In this document: positions 10,142 through 22,006 of the stretch, piece after piece
Position numbering within the stretch: the stretch's first letter is position 1
Layout: each line of letters begins with the position of its first letter
Assembly (NCBI GenBank): GCA_032718865.1
Contig: JALUTQ010000046.1
Span: forward strand, 744,001 to 808,000
Origin: Tilletia caries
Taxonomy: Eukaryota > Basidiomycota > Exobasidiomycetes > Tilletiales > Tilletiaceae
Direction of reading: 5' to 3'
DNA: 64,000 nucleotides
Made by a program: the position numbers and the translations under genes
Notes under the pieces: generated by a model
The model's input: only the letters and a program-made list of their open reading frames with translations
Database searches by the model: none
Told to the model about the DNA's origin: nothing

Positions 10142-12579
10142 ATGATGCTCGAGTCAACAGCAGGACGCGTCGGTCTGCGCGCTCTCGGCCTGCGCTCGTC
10201 GCTCTCACCGCTGCCCTCACCCTCGCCATGCTGGCCAGCACCCGGCCTCGCGCGCTCATTAAGATCACTCCATCACTTAACACCACCAGCATCACCATCA
10301 GCTCGACCATGGGCACCATCAACATCAAGACTCAGCACAGCCAACACCCTCGGTCTAAGACCATCTCTCCAACACTCCTTCGCAATCCGCTCCCAGTCCA
10401 CCTCGACCTCCACTACCACAACAACCGCAGCCCCATCAAATACCGACAAATTTAAAGCAACTCCCACCCAACCACCGACCTTCTTCACCAGAATATGGGA
10501 CCGCGTCCTCAAAGCAGCCTCCAAAGCAGCAGCCTCCAAAGACAACAAGAACCCCTCCTCCTCCTCCGCCGAAACACAACCACAACCCGCACCCTCCTTC
10601 CCCGACCTCCGCCGGCTCTTCTCCCTCGCCTCCTCCCAGCGGAACCGCATCCTCATCGCATTCGCACTCCTCCTCGTCTCCTCCGCCGTCTCCCTCTCGG
10701 TGCCGGCGGTCATCGGAGCACTGATCGACTTCTTCTCCAACGGCGCCCCAACGCTCTACGGCTTCTCCTTCACCACCGTCGCCTTCACGCTGCTGGCCGT
10801 GTTCGTCATGGGCGCCTGTGCGAAGGCGGGCTCGAACATCTTGTTGGACTTGGCGGGGATTGAGGTCATTGCTGCCTTGAGGAGACGCAGCTTTAGGAAT
10901 GTCTTGAGGCAGGATGTTGAGTGGGCTGATAAGGGCGCGGGCGACGTCATTAGTCGGCTTAGTGTCGACACTACCATCGTCGGCGAGTCGCTTACTGATA
11001 ATTTGGGCGACGGGTTGAGGTCCGCTGTTACTACCGTCGCTGCGGCGGGTGCGATGCTCTACATCTCTGCCAAGCTCACCCTGCTCATGTGCTGCGTCGG
11101 TGAGTCTTATCCCTTCTTCCCTTCCTCCCTTTCACGTATGCTCTCCCAACTCACCACTGTCCCCTTGGCTCTCAGTACCCCCCGCCGCCATCGGAGCCGT
11201 GTTCTACTCCCGCTTCATCCGCGACCTCACAAACAAGACCCAAGACGCCGTCGGCGAGCTCTCCAAAACAGCCGAGGAACGAATCAGCCCGCCCGCCTTC
11301 CGGACGGTGACCGCCTTCAACACGCAGGAGCAAGAGGCCGGCCGGTTCAATGCGAAGGTGGAGGATGTTGTCAAGCTGCAGACCAGGGAGGCCATCGCTA
11401 CCGGGTTCTTCTATTCGGGCACGGGGCTCACCGGGAATGTGGCGATTTTGTGCTTGTTGAGCTATGGGGGCCATCTGGTCTCCCATGGTGAGATCACCGT
11501 TGGGGATCTGACCTCCCTACTGCTCTACACGGCCTACCTCGGCGGCGGACTGGCCTCGTTGACGAGCTTCGTCACTTCCCTCATGCGTGCCATCGGAGCC
11601 GGCGTTCGGGTGTTCCAACTCATGGACCGCGAACCTACCATCCGAGCTGCCGCTGCCGCTTCTTCTTCTTCAACCGCGGCGACGGCGACGAGGTTGTCAG
11701 CCCAGAACAGACCCCCGCGCATCCAGATGGAGAAAATATCATTCGCCTACCCGTCCCGGCCGGACAACCCCATCCTGCGGGACCTCGACGTAACGATCGA
11801 ACCCGGGGAGAGCGTCGCGCTCGTCGGACCCTCGGGAGTAGGCAAGTCCTCCGTGCACTCCCTCCTTCTCCGCTTCTACGACCCGAACTCGGGCAGGATC
11901 AAGTTGGACGGGCATGATTTGCGCGAGTTGCCGTTGGATGAGGTCCGTCGGCTTTCCGGGGTCGTCGCGCAGAGTCCTGTGTTGTTTCAGGCGAGCGTTG
12001 CGGAGAATATTGGGTATGGGTGTGAGAATCCCCCGACGAGGGAGGAGGTGGAACGGGCGGCGCGGTTGGCGAACGCGTGGGAGTTTGTGATGGAGTTGCC
12101 GAGTGGGTTTGATACTGTCATTGGGCCGAGGCAGCTTTCGGGGGGCCAGATGCAGAGGATTGCGATTGCGAGGGCGTTGGTTCGGCAGCCGAAGATCTTG
12201 GTGAGTATTCCCTTCCTCCTTACTTATGCTTGCGTTTGATCGTGGGGGGAGTGACTTACCTTCTCTTTATGAATGAACACAGCTCCTGGACGAAGCGACC
12301 TCCGCACTCGACTCCCGCTCCGAAGCGCTCATCAACCAATCGATCGACCAGATCATCTCCGAAGGCCGGATCACCGTCTGGATCGTCGCGCACCGGCTCT
12401 CGACCATCAAGTCTGCCTCGCGCGTGCTTGTGCTGGATGGCGGGAAGGTCGTCGAGAGTGGCAGCTTTGAGGAGCTCGATCGGCCGGGGACGAGGTTTAG
12501 GAGCTTGATGGCGGCGCAGTTGGAGGTGCAGGGGGGTGAGGCGGTGTCTGGGGCTGGTCAGGCGGCGAAGGAGGGATGA
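10142..12579 (+). CDS. MDL1: Mitochondrial half-type ABC transporter (Mdl1/ABCB10-like)
   Basis: Exons 10142..11099, 11176..12200 and 12283..12579 give 759 aa. The N-terminus is Arg/Ser/Leu-rich without acids, a typical mitochondrial presequence. One six-helix ABC transmembrane domain (about residues 170-470) is followed by one nucleotide-binding domain: Walker A GPSGVGKSS near 536, Q-loop VVAQSPVLF, signature LSGGQMQRIAIARAL near 638, Walker B ILLLDEATSALD formed across the second splice junction, and the H-loop VAHRLST. Mdl1-type half transporters homodimerise in the inner membrane and export peptides from the matrix. The upstream frame opening at 10070 has no ATG, so the start is 10142 (MMLESTAGR) or 10145. 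Mdl2 or another ABCB subgroup cannot be excluded. Confidence 0.85.
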
Positions 12580-13161
12580 GGCGGGGCGTTTTTGCTTCGC
12601 TTGCCGTCCTTCGTTTACAAATCGGTTACACCGAGCCGGGGCTGGGCGACGGTTGATCCGACTTGATGTACCTCAAGTGGCCCATTCACCCACACCGCTC
12701 CGACTTCTGCCCTTTTCGTCGGAGTGAGGCCCGTCGCGCCTCTACTCTCTCCTTCATTCTCCCGTGCTGGAACTCGTTTGGTCCCAAGCTTCGCCTTTCG
12801 ACTTCCCGCCTCTGACTCTCCCATACAGTTGCCGGCACTCCAGGAACACATAGAAGACTGCCCTTTCCCCATCTTTCCCCCCCCCTCTCTCTCGTTTTAC
12901 ACACCTGTTTCCTGTAATCCAAAAAAAAAAGAAGAAGAAGAACAAGAATTCCACCACTACATAATCTATTGCACCCGGTGACGCGGTGTGACGGCTTCTC
13001 CCACTGAGAGGTTTCGTACGACAGACGCGATGAAGGGTGGAAATGAATGGTATGGAGGGACTTGACTTGAGTATGTAGTTGTTGGATTCCATCTTGTCCC
13101 GATGATTTGACACAATGCATCGACAGTCGACCGGGAGGAAGGAACACCGCGCCCGCGCCCA
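12580..13161. other. Tail-to-tail intergenic region MDL1 / RPA34-like
   Basis: An A-rich run with AAG repeats lies at 12920-12950. No coding frame or RNA gene was recognised. Confidence 0.5.
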
Positions 13162-14234
13162 TCACTCGCTCTTCCTCTTCTCCTTCTTCTTCTTCTTCTT
13201 CTCGTTCTTCCCCTCCCCGTCCGTATTATCCCCCTCGACGACGAGCTTCTTGCTCTTCTTGATTACGGAGAGGTCCGCGTCCGTGTCGTCGTCGAGCTCC
13301 CTCTCCCGCTTCTTGCCCTTCTTCTTGGATGAGGAGGCGTCTTTGATGTCGACTTCTTCTTCTTCCTCCTCTTGCTTCTTTTTCTTCTTTTTGTCCTTCT
13401 TGGATGGACTTGAACTGCTTAGGCTGTGGCTGTCATCGGCGGTGGTGGGCGGTTGAGGTTCTTGCTTGACTTTGACACCCTTGCTGCTGCTGCTGCTGTG
13501 CTTCTCCTGCTGTCTACTTGGAGGAGCGGGGATGGCTGTGGTTTGGGGTGAAGTCGTGTATGCTTGGGTGAGAGCGGGCAGGGGGCCTGATGAGTTCGAG
13601 CCGGCTGGTTTGCTATTTTGGGGGTGGGGCGAGAGCAAGGGTGTAAGAGAAAGAGTGAGCGCCATCAATCATAGGGTGATTGAAAACCAATCTGCTACTC
13701 ACAACGAACCCGTAAGACGATCCCAGGGCTGGTCAGGCTTGACCCTCGCCCCGGGGACGCTGCCCGCTTTCCGTGCCGCGGCTGAGGTGGAGGGTGCAGA
13801 AGTCGCTGTGGCGGACGATGTGCTGGAGAGGGAGGGAGCGTGGGAGGGGCGGTACGAGGGGTGCCTGAGTCTGATGTGGAAGGAGCGCGTGAGGGCTTGT
13901 TTCACTGTTGTGTATATGTTGGATAGTTTGGTTAGCGATGCAGAGGACATGGATGAAAAAAGGAAGGAAGGCACTGACTGGATTGCAAGTCAGTATGATT
14001 CTGGGCGGGAAGAAGCAAGTGCGTCGCAGAGGGTACGTCCGTTGGCTGGATCTCGTACTGCTGGTTGGCCGCGTTGAAGCTGGTGATCGCAGCGGTGTCG
14101 AGCTTGAGGCCGTCGAGTGCTTTGAGATCGAGACCTTCGGGCAGGTGGAAGAGCATCAGCTCGGACTTGGCTCCCGCTGCTGCTGCTCCGAGGGAGGCGA
14201 AGTGCAGGGGTTCGTATGCGTTCTTCAGACTCAT
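13162..14234 (-). CDS. RPA34: RNA polymerase I subunit RPA34-like
   Basis: Exons 14234..13979, 13904..13703 and 13612..13162 give 302 aa; the introns have CTAAC branch-like sites and phases agree. The N-terminal half carries SELMLFHLPEGLDLKALDG, LLLPAQN, TRSFHIRL and PWDRLTGSFKPAG, which follow the order of the RPA34/PAF49 dimerisation domain. The C-terminal half is a Ser/Lys/Glu-rich tail ending in KKKKKKEKRKSE, as in yeast Rpa34. Rpa34 pairs with Rpa49 as the TFIIF-like module of RNA polymerase I in the nucleolus. Yeast Rpa34 has an acidic Ser-Asp N-terminus. Here an acidic Ser-Asp stretch exists only in an upstream frame that ends exactly on this ATG (see findings), so the start is uncertain. 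Confidence 0.58.
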
Positions 14235-14359
14235 GATTTGGTTCGCTGGTCGCTGTCGCTGTTGCTGTCGCTGTCGCTGTCGAGTTCGAGGCCGTCGAGC
14301 TCGTCCAGCTCCAGCCTTTCTTCTCTCGGCTCAAGGGAAATTTTGTGGGAGTGGGTCAT
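14231..14359 (-). other. uORF overlapping the RPA34-like start codon
   Basis: A 42-codon frame starts at the ATG at 14359 and stops with a TGA that overlaps the main ATG as ATGA (14234-14231). It encodes an acidic peptide (REERLELDELDGLELDSDSD and following). It could be a regulatory uORF, or the displaced true N-terminus of the subunit. Confidence 0.4.
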
Positions 14360-14447
14360 CGGTGATTCGGCGATTGGACAATGCTCGGAGCCTTTTCCTG
14401 TTCACTCACCCAAAGCACGGCCTCTTCGATCTTGACCGACTGCGACG
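14235..14447. promoter_or_regulatory. Bidirectional promoter RPA34-like / SDR
   Basis: The 213 bp between divergent ATGs include a GCTGTC hexamer microsatellite (about 14250-14283) and the RPA34 uORF. No TATA box was seen. Confidence 0.4.
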
Positions 14448-15760
14448 ATGACCTCGACCGTGAGCTCAGCCTCAACCTCAACCTCAACCTCAACCTCAAC
14501 CTCGACAATGGCAGTCCCGCTCTCTCGCTCCTCGCTAGCGACCCTCCTGCTCGCAACAGGCGTCCTCCTCCGCTTCCTCCTCGCACGCTCCTCCAGACCA
14601 TCCCGACACCGCATCCTCCCCCCGCACACCGAACGGGTCATCATCTTCGGCGCATCCTCAGGCACCGGCGCCGCCATTGCGAAGCAGTACGCTGTACGCG
14701 GATGTAAGGCTTTGGTCCTTGTTGCAAGGAGGCTGGAGCAGCTTGAGGAGGTTAAGAGGGAGTGTGATGCTCTTTCTCAACGGAACGGGAACGGGTTAGG
14801 GAAGGGGGGGTTGGCGGTTCTGTGCGTCGCGGCGGATTGCACGAAGGATACCGACGTCGTTCATGTGCGCAAGGTCGTCCTTGACCAACTCGGAGGGATC
14901 GACACCGTCCACATCACCCTCGGCGTCTCAGCCCTGCTGCCCCTTCTCGGAATTGCAGGCGTCGACCCCGTCCGACCAACGATCTCCCCCGGCTCCTCCT
15001 CCCCCAACAGTCAACAACAGACGACCCACCCATCCTCCTTCGCCCTCTCTTCGACATACACAGCCGTGAACCGGGCCTGCACAGCAAACCTAACATCCAC
15101 CGCCCTCCTCCTGACGACATTCACCCCCATCCTACAACTCTCCTCCCCAGCGCCCGCAATCCACATCCTCTCCTCCCTCGCCGCCCTCTTTCCCGCGCCC
15201 ACGCGCGCACTGTATGGCGCTACCAAGGCCGCGCAGCTCATCCTCGCCCAGGGGTTCGAGCTCGAGACGGAGTCCCAGGTCGGCTTGCAGGGCGAGTTGA
15301 GCGCGTCGGAGGGGAAGCGGTTCAGGAAGAAGGTTAGCTTCGTCTATCTCTGCCCGGGCACGATTTTGAGCGGCTTCAGACAGAGCGCGGTGGATGTGCC
15401 GCCGGCGTCTTCGTCTTCGGGCGGCGGTAATGAGGATGCGCTCCGACGGGCGGGCGTGTTTGATTCGACTTGGGATCAGGGTGATGGTGCTGGTAAAAAG
15501 AAGAAGAAGTCGGATGGGCTGAGGCCGGAGGACGTCGCTCGTCGGGCGATTCGGCTGGTCGATCGACAGCAGGGGGGTGTACATACCATGAAACTGTTCG
15601 AGCTCGTAGGCAGGATTGCTATGGTCGTTGCGTGAGTGTTCTCTCCTTGATTTGCATGAGCCTACCTTCCTCCTCTCCCTGTTCTGACTGACTTTCCGCA
15701 TCCCACAAAACCAGACCTTGGATCCCAGCACGCGTGGCTCACAAGAAGTACGGGTATTAA
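14448..15760 (+). CDS. Membrane-anchored short-chain dehydrogenase/reductase
   Basis: Exons 14448..15631 and 15715..15760 give 409 aa. An in-frame Ser-Thr repeat from a CCTCAA microsatellite is followed by a hydrophobic anchor (SSLATLLLATGVLLRFLLA). The Rossmann glycine motif is GASSGTGAAIA. The catalytic pair of classical SDRs is YGATKAA (YxxxK), with an upstream Ser in IHILSSLAALF. The usual NAG(V)-type structural motif reads ITLGVSA. A C-terminal PGT motif follows. Domain order matches 11-beta-HSD/3-ketodihydrosphingosine-reductase-like ER membrane SDRs; the substrate cannot be told. Low-complexity insertions lie near residues 165-205 and 315-355. Confidence 0.8.
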
Positions 15761-15829
15761 AGTCTAGGGACGGTCCGGCATCTACATCGCAAAATACATT
15801 ATTATCACTTTAGTTTCGTTGAAAGGCTG

Positions 15830-17678
15830 TTAGGCCGTCGGATCGTGCCGCTTCTTCCGCCAGCGTACCGTCTCAGGCTGTGGCTTGTCGTTGATCTGAA
15901 GAGGGGAGAGTTTGGATTTGAGTCGTCTGAACGTATTTCTCTGCATTCTCTGCAGGGACGTGAGTGAGCTTACCGCTCCGGCTACGGCGAGTTCTTTGGC
16001 GGTCCCGAGGTCAGCCTTGTTCACGCGCCAGAAGCGGACGTTGCAGCTGCGGGCGAGGGAGGGAAGAAGGAGCGGGTTAGATGTCGTTTAAAGGGGATTT
16101 GTTGCGCAAGAAAGGTTGGGTCCACTTACTCAATCGCCTCGTAGGTCTGACAGGTTTTGAGACGCAAAGGAACACTCGGTTCAGCAAACGTGGACCTGAG
16201 CTCTACGACGGAAAGTGACCGAAAACTCACCCGAACAGTCTCATCAAGAAGCTCCCACAAATCGCGATCCGGCACCCTCTCCCCCTCATCCACCCCCAAC
16301 TCCGCACCCGCCGCACCCTTGACGACCCACCCATCCTGCCTCCACTGCCAAATATCAGCACAAATCCCCCTAACCAACCAATCATGCGCAACGCCAATCA
16401 CGACCTGGTCAAACCCCTCCTCAAACCAGTCCGCATACTCCAGCGCGGCAAGTGCGGCCCGTATCGCTGCGCGTTTGGTGGTTAGTGTGGTCGATTGGAG
16501 TAGGACGGTGTCTGGAGGGACCTCGAGGGCGTGCGAGAGGTTCTTCTCTGTGCGGTTGGTGTTTAGGGAGGTTGGTTCGGAGGAGGAGGAGGGGCAGTAG
16601 TCGACGCCGATGCCGCCGGTTAGGGTGGAGGTTGTTGGGTCTCGGACGAGGAGGCCGTGGGTTAGGAGGAGGAGTTGGCGCGGGTCGGTTCGGCGGACGT
16701 AGCGCAGTGGGCGCCATGGTCTGCGATCATCGCATGAGCAGGAAGGGTGAGTGTTTCTCGAGGTTCAAACTCGGAGTTGGGGGGGGGGGAGGTGGTGTGG
16801 ACTCACCTTGGGTCCGGCACGAAGAGGTCCTCCACCCGAATATTATCCGCGTTCGTCCTAATACTGGCCGCATCACTCCGAACCGAGAACATACTCGCCC
16901 CATCATCCCCGGCACCCTCCCGGGTATTATTTCCCAAAAGCTGCTCAAACGGCACATTCCCGCGCTCATTAATCTCCTCCCACCGACTCAGTCTCCCGCT
17001 CTCGCGCTCCTCCTCCGTCAGCCGGTCCAGGGCGGGGTAGTTCGTCCGGAGCGGGGCGGACCAGGGCGTTTGGGAGGGGGTGTTGGAGATGGAGGGCGGT
17101 AGGCGGGAGGTTGTTAGTTGGTTTTGGGTGTTTGGTGGGCCTGGGACGAGGCCTGGGTGCGAGGAGGCGTATAGGTTTGAGGCTGTTGTGGTTGATTTGG
17201 TGAGGGTGGAGATGGAGGATAGGGAGGCGTTGTCGCTGTCCTTCCGCGGGAACGTTGAGCGAATGGAGGGGGCGGCGATGGACATGGCGTCGAACCTGTA
17301 ATCATCATCGTCCTCGTCCTCGTCCTCGTCCCCGTTGTCCTGCTCCTCCAAGTCACCATCATAGTCGCCGAGCTTGAAGTTAGCCTCCTTCTTCCTCCTG
17401 CGCTCGGCGATTTCTTCCTGGAAGTCGAAGATGGACGCGGAAGAGGATGAGAAGGAGGAGGAGGAGGATGTGGAAGGAGCGAGGGAGATGGAGGCTGGGA
17501 GGAAGAGACGCTTTGCGGTGTTGTGCGTGGAGGCGAGCGGGTCGGGGGCGTAGGAGAGGCCGTCGCCGGGCTGGTCGAGACGGACGTTGTAGGGCGTGGT
17601 TGCGAAGGAGGATGTGGTGCGCGATGAGGATGCGGTGGCCTGCTTCTTCCAGGCTTCGAGGTAGCGGAGGTCTGCCAT
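15830..17678 (-). CDS. RNase H-fold protein with a degenerate active site
   Basis: Exons 17678..16807, 16720..16231, 16146..16130 (17 nt), 16046..15974 and 15895..15830 give 505 aa. The first 290 residues are Ser-rich with an acidic run. From about residue 300 the fold of fungal RNase H domains is visible: LLLLTHG...GGIGVDY, TLTTKRAAIRAALAALE, GFDQVVIGVAHDWLVRGI, DRDLWELLDETVR, and VRFWRVNKADLGTAKELAVAGA. The catalytic positions are altered: TDG is THG (H312), RAEL is RAAI, and TDS is AHD. Only the last helix resembles the family closely. It is therefore probably a non-catalytic nucleic-acid-binding or structural protein. The ATG at 17678 is used; the longer frame to 17762 lacks an ATG. Confidence 0.65.
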
Positions 17679-17899
17679 CTTCGCTTTGACTTGGATCTGT
17701 TGGTGATGGTCAGGCGGAGGAACGGGAGAGAGGGAAAGGGCCACGTCGGTGCGTAAGGTCACGTGAGTCAGTCACAGCATCACCCTCCTCCTCCTCCTCC
17801 TCAGTCAGTGATGAGCTCGGGCTCATGCCGACATCGAGCACGGAGCACTGACTGATCTCAGCGTTCCCCAGTCGTACCATAAGCAGCATCTACATACCG
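17679..17899. promoter_or_regulatory. Bidirectional promoter RNase H-fold gene / YMR1
   Basis: The 221 bp between divergent starts contain CACGTGA (17760-17766) and a CTC-repeat tract (about 17780-17802). Confidence 0.4.
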
Positions 17900-20800
17900 A
17901 TGAGCGGCACCACATACACAGCGGGCTCCTCGTCCTCGCCCCGCCCCGTGCCCAAGGTAACCAAGGTGAACCCATTCCACCGTCCCTTCCCTCCGCTCAC
18001 ACGCCTCTGCTAACACTTCTCTCTCTCTCTCTCTCTGTCTCCAGGTCGACCGCGTGTTCCTCCAGTCAAATCAGAAGCTCGCTCAGCCGCAGACGCACTC
18101 GCACTCGCCGCCCTCGCTCGAACTTACAGCTCATCACTTCGTACTCCGCTTCCCAGCGTCTACAGAGGAGCCCTTCACAGTGAGCAGCTTCATCGCACCG
18201 TCTGCTCTCGTATCTCAAGCTCAAGCTCAACCTCCCCCTCTACCTCTTTTCAGATCCCATATACCCTCATCAACAGCCTGGTCCGCCTGCCCTCCTTACC
18301 CACCCACGATCGCCAGACACGCATATACCCTTTAGGCGTCCGACTTCGTACCTTCCAGATCTACGCACTCGGATTCGACTCTGAAGCTCTCGCAACAGAT
18401 GTATTCGAAACTGTCAAGTCGTATGCAGTTCTCAGTGAGTTTTCCGTCAGCTACCTAGGGCCCTCCCCAAGCCTCGATCTCTGAACATCATGCCTTTTTT
18501 CCATTCTGCCGAAAAAGGATCGCCGGAGCAACTCTATGCGTTCCATCGTCAACCCGGCGTACCACCTTCGCAATCTTCCTCGTCGTCTTCTCAAAGTGGC
18601 TGGAAGTTTTATGATCCGAAGAAGGAGTTCACTCGCCAGGGCATCGGCTCAAGGACCAAGGCATGGCGCTTCACAGATCTTAATCAGACGTATTCCGTGA
18701 GTAAAGCTCGTTCCCTTCCCGCCCGTCACAGATTGCAGCGGTGACTGAGCGTAGACAGCATATTCCACTCCTCTTCGCCAGTTTTCCCCCACCTATCCCA
18801 ACCAGCTCGTAGTCCCATCGCGAATCAGTGACCAAACCCTGAACTACGCAGCCAAGTACCGCAGCAAAGCCCGAATCCCAGCCCTAACCTACCTCCACTG
18901 GGCCAACTACGGCTCGATCACCCGCTGCTCCCAACCCATGGTCGGCCTCAAGGGCAACCGATCCGTCCAGGACGAAAAGCTGATCGAGGCCATCTTCAGC
19001 TCACACATCTTTGCCGACCCTAACTCAAAAGCGGCACAGGCGGCCGCAGCGGCCTCCGCAGCCGCCTCTCAGAGTGGGGGCGTCGCTGCCTTGGGGCCTA
19101 GTGCGGGCATGGTCATCTACGGCGCGACGTCCACGAATCTCATCATTGACGCTCGGCCGACGACGAATGCCATGGCGAACGTGGCGAAGGGGGCCGGGTC
19201 GGAGAATATGGAGCATTATAGGGGTTGCAAGAAGGCGTACCTCGGTATTGACAATATCCACGTCATGCGGGATTCGCTCCATAAGCTTAGTGAGGCGCTC
19301 AAGGAGGCGGAGCCGCCGCTTTCCTTTCCTGCGTTGGCGGAAAACTCGGCCAACTTGCTCGATCGGGCGGCGACGTTGAACGCGTCTCGATTGGCAGCGG
19401 TGGGAGGAGGGGGAGGTGGTGCGAATGGGAACGTCTATGCTACGTATCGTGGTCGGCCGGGGGGTGGGAATAGTGCTGCGTACCACTCGGGCGGCATACC
19501 GGCGCCTGCCAAGCCACTCGACACGTACGCCCTCAAGCGCTCGAACTGGCTGAAGCACATCGCCGCCTTGATGGAGGGCACCATGATGATCGTCCGGAAC
19601 GTGCACATCAACTCGTCCCATGCGCTCATCCACTGCTCGGACGGATGGGACCGCACCACTCAGCTCGCGGCGTTGGCGCAGATCTGTCTCGACCCTTACT
19701 TCCGCACGTTGGACGGGATGGCCGTCCTGATCGAGAAGGACTGGTTGAGCTTTGGACACCGGTTCGAGGATCGGTCGGGTCATTTGGGCCACCCGAGTCG
19801 GTTTGTGACCGATCCGGGACATGGGGAGCCTTATGCGGCGGAGGAGTGGGATCAGGATGGGAATGAGATTAATGGGAATGGAGGAGGTGGCGGGGAGAGT
19901 GAGGGCTTTGAGGCGCAGGCTGCGGTTAATGCCATTTGGGGCTTCACTAAGCAGCTCACTGCTGGGTTTGGTGGGGGTGGGGGTTCCGGTGGCGGTGCGG
20001 CCTCGGCGACGAACCTGCGGGAGATCTCACCCGTGTTCCACCAGTTCTTGGACTGCGTCTGGCAGTTGATGCGCCAGTTCCCGAACCGGTTCGAGTACAA
20101 TGTTGCCTTCCTGGTCGAGCTGCATGCGCAGGTGTACTCGTGCGAGTATGGCACGTTTTTGCTCAATTCGGAGCGGGAACGGCATGCGTTGGGGATGGAT
20201 GATGGGAAGGTTGTCTCGTTGGAGGAGAAGACGCCGAGTCTTTGGGATGACCTTTTGGGTGGCGGTGCTGGGGATGGGCAGAGGAGGAAGCGGTGGGTGA
20301 ATGAGAAGTATGAGCCTTCGCTTGATGCGCCGACGCGTCCTTTTGCTTCTTCTTCTTCTGAGGCGGAGAAGGCGGACCCTGCGGTGGCGGACGAGAAGAA
20401 GGAGACGGACGCATCTTCCTCGACGACAGCCTCCGACATCTCATCCGCCTCGGCCTCAGCTTCAGCTTCAGCCTCGAGCCCAAACCCGACCAAATTCGGC
20501 GACATGGGCGTCCTCCTCGCCAACCCGCGCGAAGTCCGCTTCTTCGCCGACCTCTTCCGTCGGGACGAGCGCGAGATGAACGCGCTGATTAATGCGGAGG
20601 CGGTCGAGCGGGCGCGGTACGCTCAGCGGTTGGCGGACGCTGCGGCGGGTGCGATGTCTCAGAAGACGGCGGCTGCGGCTGCGCTGGAGTCTCCTGGCGT
20701 GGGGGTGGGGGTGGGGGCGGTGCCTGTGCCTGTGGCTGTGGCTGTGGAGGCGGGATCGGCGGACCCGGGTCGTGATCCCGTTGCAGCTGCTGCTTTTGCG

Positions 20801-22006
20801 TCTGCGTCGTCCACATCATTGTCATCATCGTCGGGAGCGGGAGCGGGGGTGGGAGGAACAGAGACGGCGGCGTCTTCGCCCGCGGCTGGAAGGGCGGGTG
20901 TGGTTGATCTGGGCACGACGATGAGCGCGTCCAGGATTGATGGGGCGCGGTTGGGTTATCAGGCTCGGGTGCCGCGCCAGCCGGCGGCTACGATGCCCCG
21001 TTCCGGGAGCGGGGCTCTTGCTCTCGGTGTTGGTGGTGGAGCTCAACCACCGCCGGCGTCGGTGTCGGCCGGCGCGGCGGCGGGGGTACACCGACCTGGT
21101 GCTGTTGCTTCCGCTACTCCTGGTGGTGAGAGTGGGATGGACGACGCCGGGGCACGTATGAAGAACTTGTTCATGGGTGGGTGGGGGAAGATCCAGAATG
21201 TGATCGCGTCGGCGGGACAGGCTGCTGCTTCTGCGCCCCCTTCTGGACCTGCACCGGGGACTGCGGGTTGGCAGTCCCAACCGAACATTCCGCCACATCC
21301 GCAGGCGCAGGCACAGGCACAGGGGCGAAGACAGGGCTCGGAGAACCCTTGGGCTGCGAGTGTGGTTGAGCCGTCGGCTCGAAGTGCGGGCTTTGAGCTT
21401 GGGTCTTCGGATCTGTCGGAGTGGGATCGGAGTGCGGACAGTCATAGCGCCAGCGGCGGTAGCAGTGGATTGGAGCTCAGACAAGGTCGAGAGAAGCACG
21501 GCGCGCTACCATCACTACCAACACCTCCTCCCCCTCCAGCCAAGGACGACGGCCGGCTAAAAGAAGGCCAGCCGGGGTATATCAGCCAGACGCAGTCGAA
21601 TACGCTGACGGGGAACCCGTGGGCGGCGGGTGGGTCTGCTTCTGCTTCGCGCTCGGCGGGGCATACTGTGAGGTTGGAGGATGTGTTTGGGGCTGAGCAG
21701 GCGCGGAATCAGCAGGCTCGGTCGGGTGGGCCCACTGGCGCTGGTGCTGGTGCTGGTGCGGGGCTTTGGGCCTCAAGTGCGGAGCAGCAGGGTGGTGGTA
21801 GAGGCGAGCGGAAACGCTCGCCAAGTCCGGCGGTGGTTGGACAGGGCCAGCATCTTTCGTCGACGACGGGTGGCGCGAGTACAGCGGCTGCGCCGATGGG
21901 TTCGTCCTCCTCGTACCCTCCGCCTCCTCCGCCACCAGCGTCTTCAGGTCCGCCGACGCCGAGTTCGGGGGTGGAGTATGACCCGCTGGGCGTGGGTGCG
22001 TTATGA
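17900..22006 (+). CDS. YMR1: Myotubularin-family phosphoinositide 3-phosphatase
   Basis: Exons 17900..17965, 18045..18179, 18254..18434, 18518..18696 and 18755..22006 give 1270 aa. A GRAM/PH-like domain (IPYTLINSLVRLP, VRLRTFQIYALGF) precedes the myotubularin catalytic region: WKFYDPKKEFTRQGI, PTYPNQLVVPSRISD, LHWANYGSITRCSQPM, and the P-loop HCSDGWDRT with the nucleophile near C481. The enzyme removes the 3-phosphate from PI3P/PI(3,5)P2 and controls endosome and vacuole traffic. Yeast Ymr1 is about half this length; the excess is a Gly/Ala/Ser-rich tail of several hundred residues plus a Gly-rich loop inside the catalytic domain. The first donor may be 17957 instead of 17966; both keep phase. 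Confidence 0.9.

Noticed and set aside
17679..17762. Longer N-terminus for the RNase H-fold protein
   Set aside because: The frame starts with GTG at 17762; the first ATG is 17678.
18938..21500. Several overlapping open frames opposite the myotubularin gene
   Set aside because: They are caused by GC-rich, Gly/Ala/Ser coding sequence; none has a domain.
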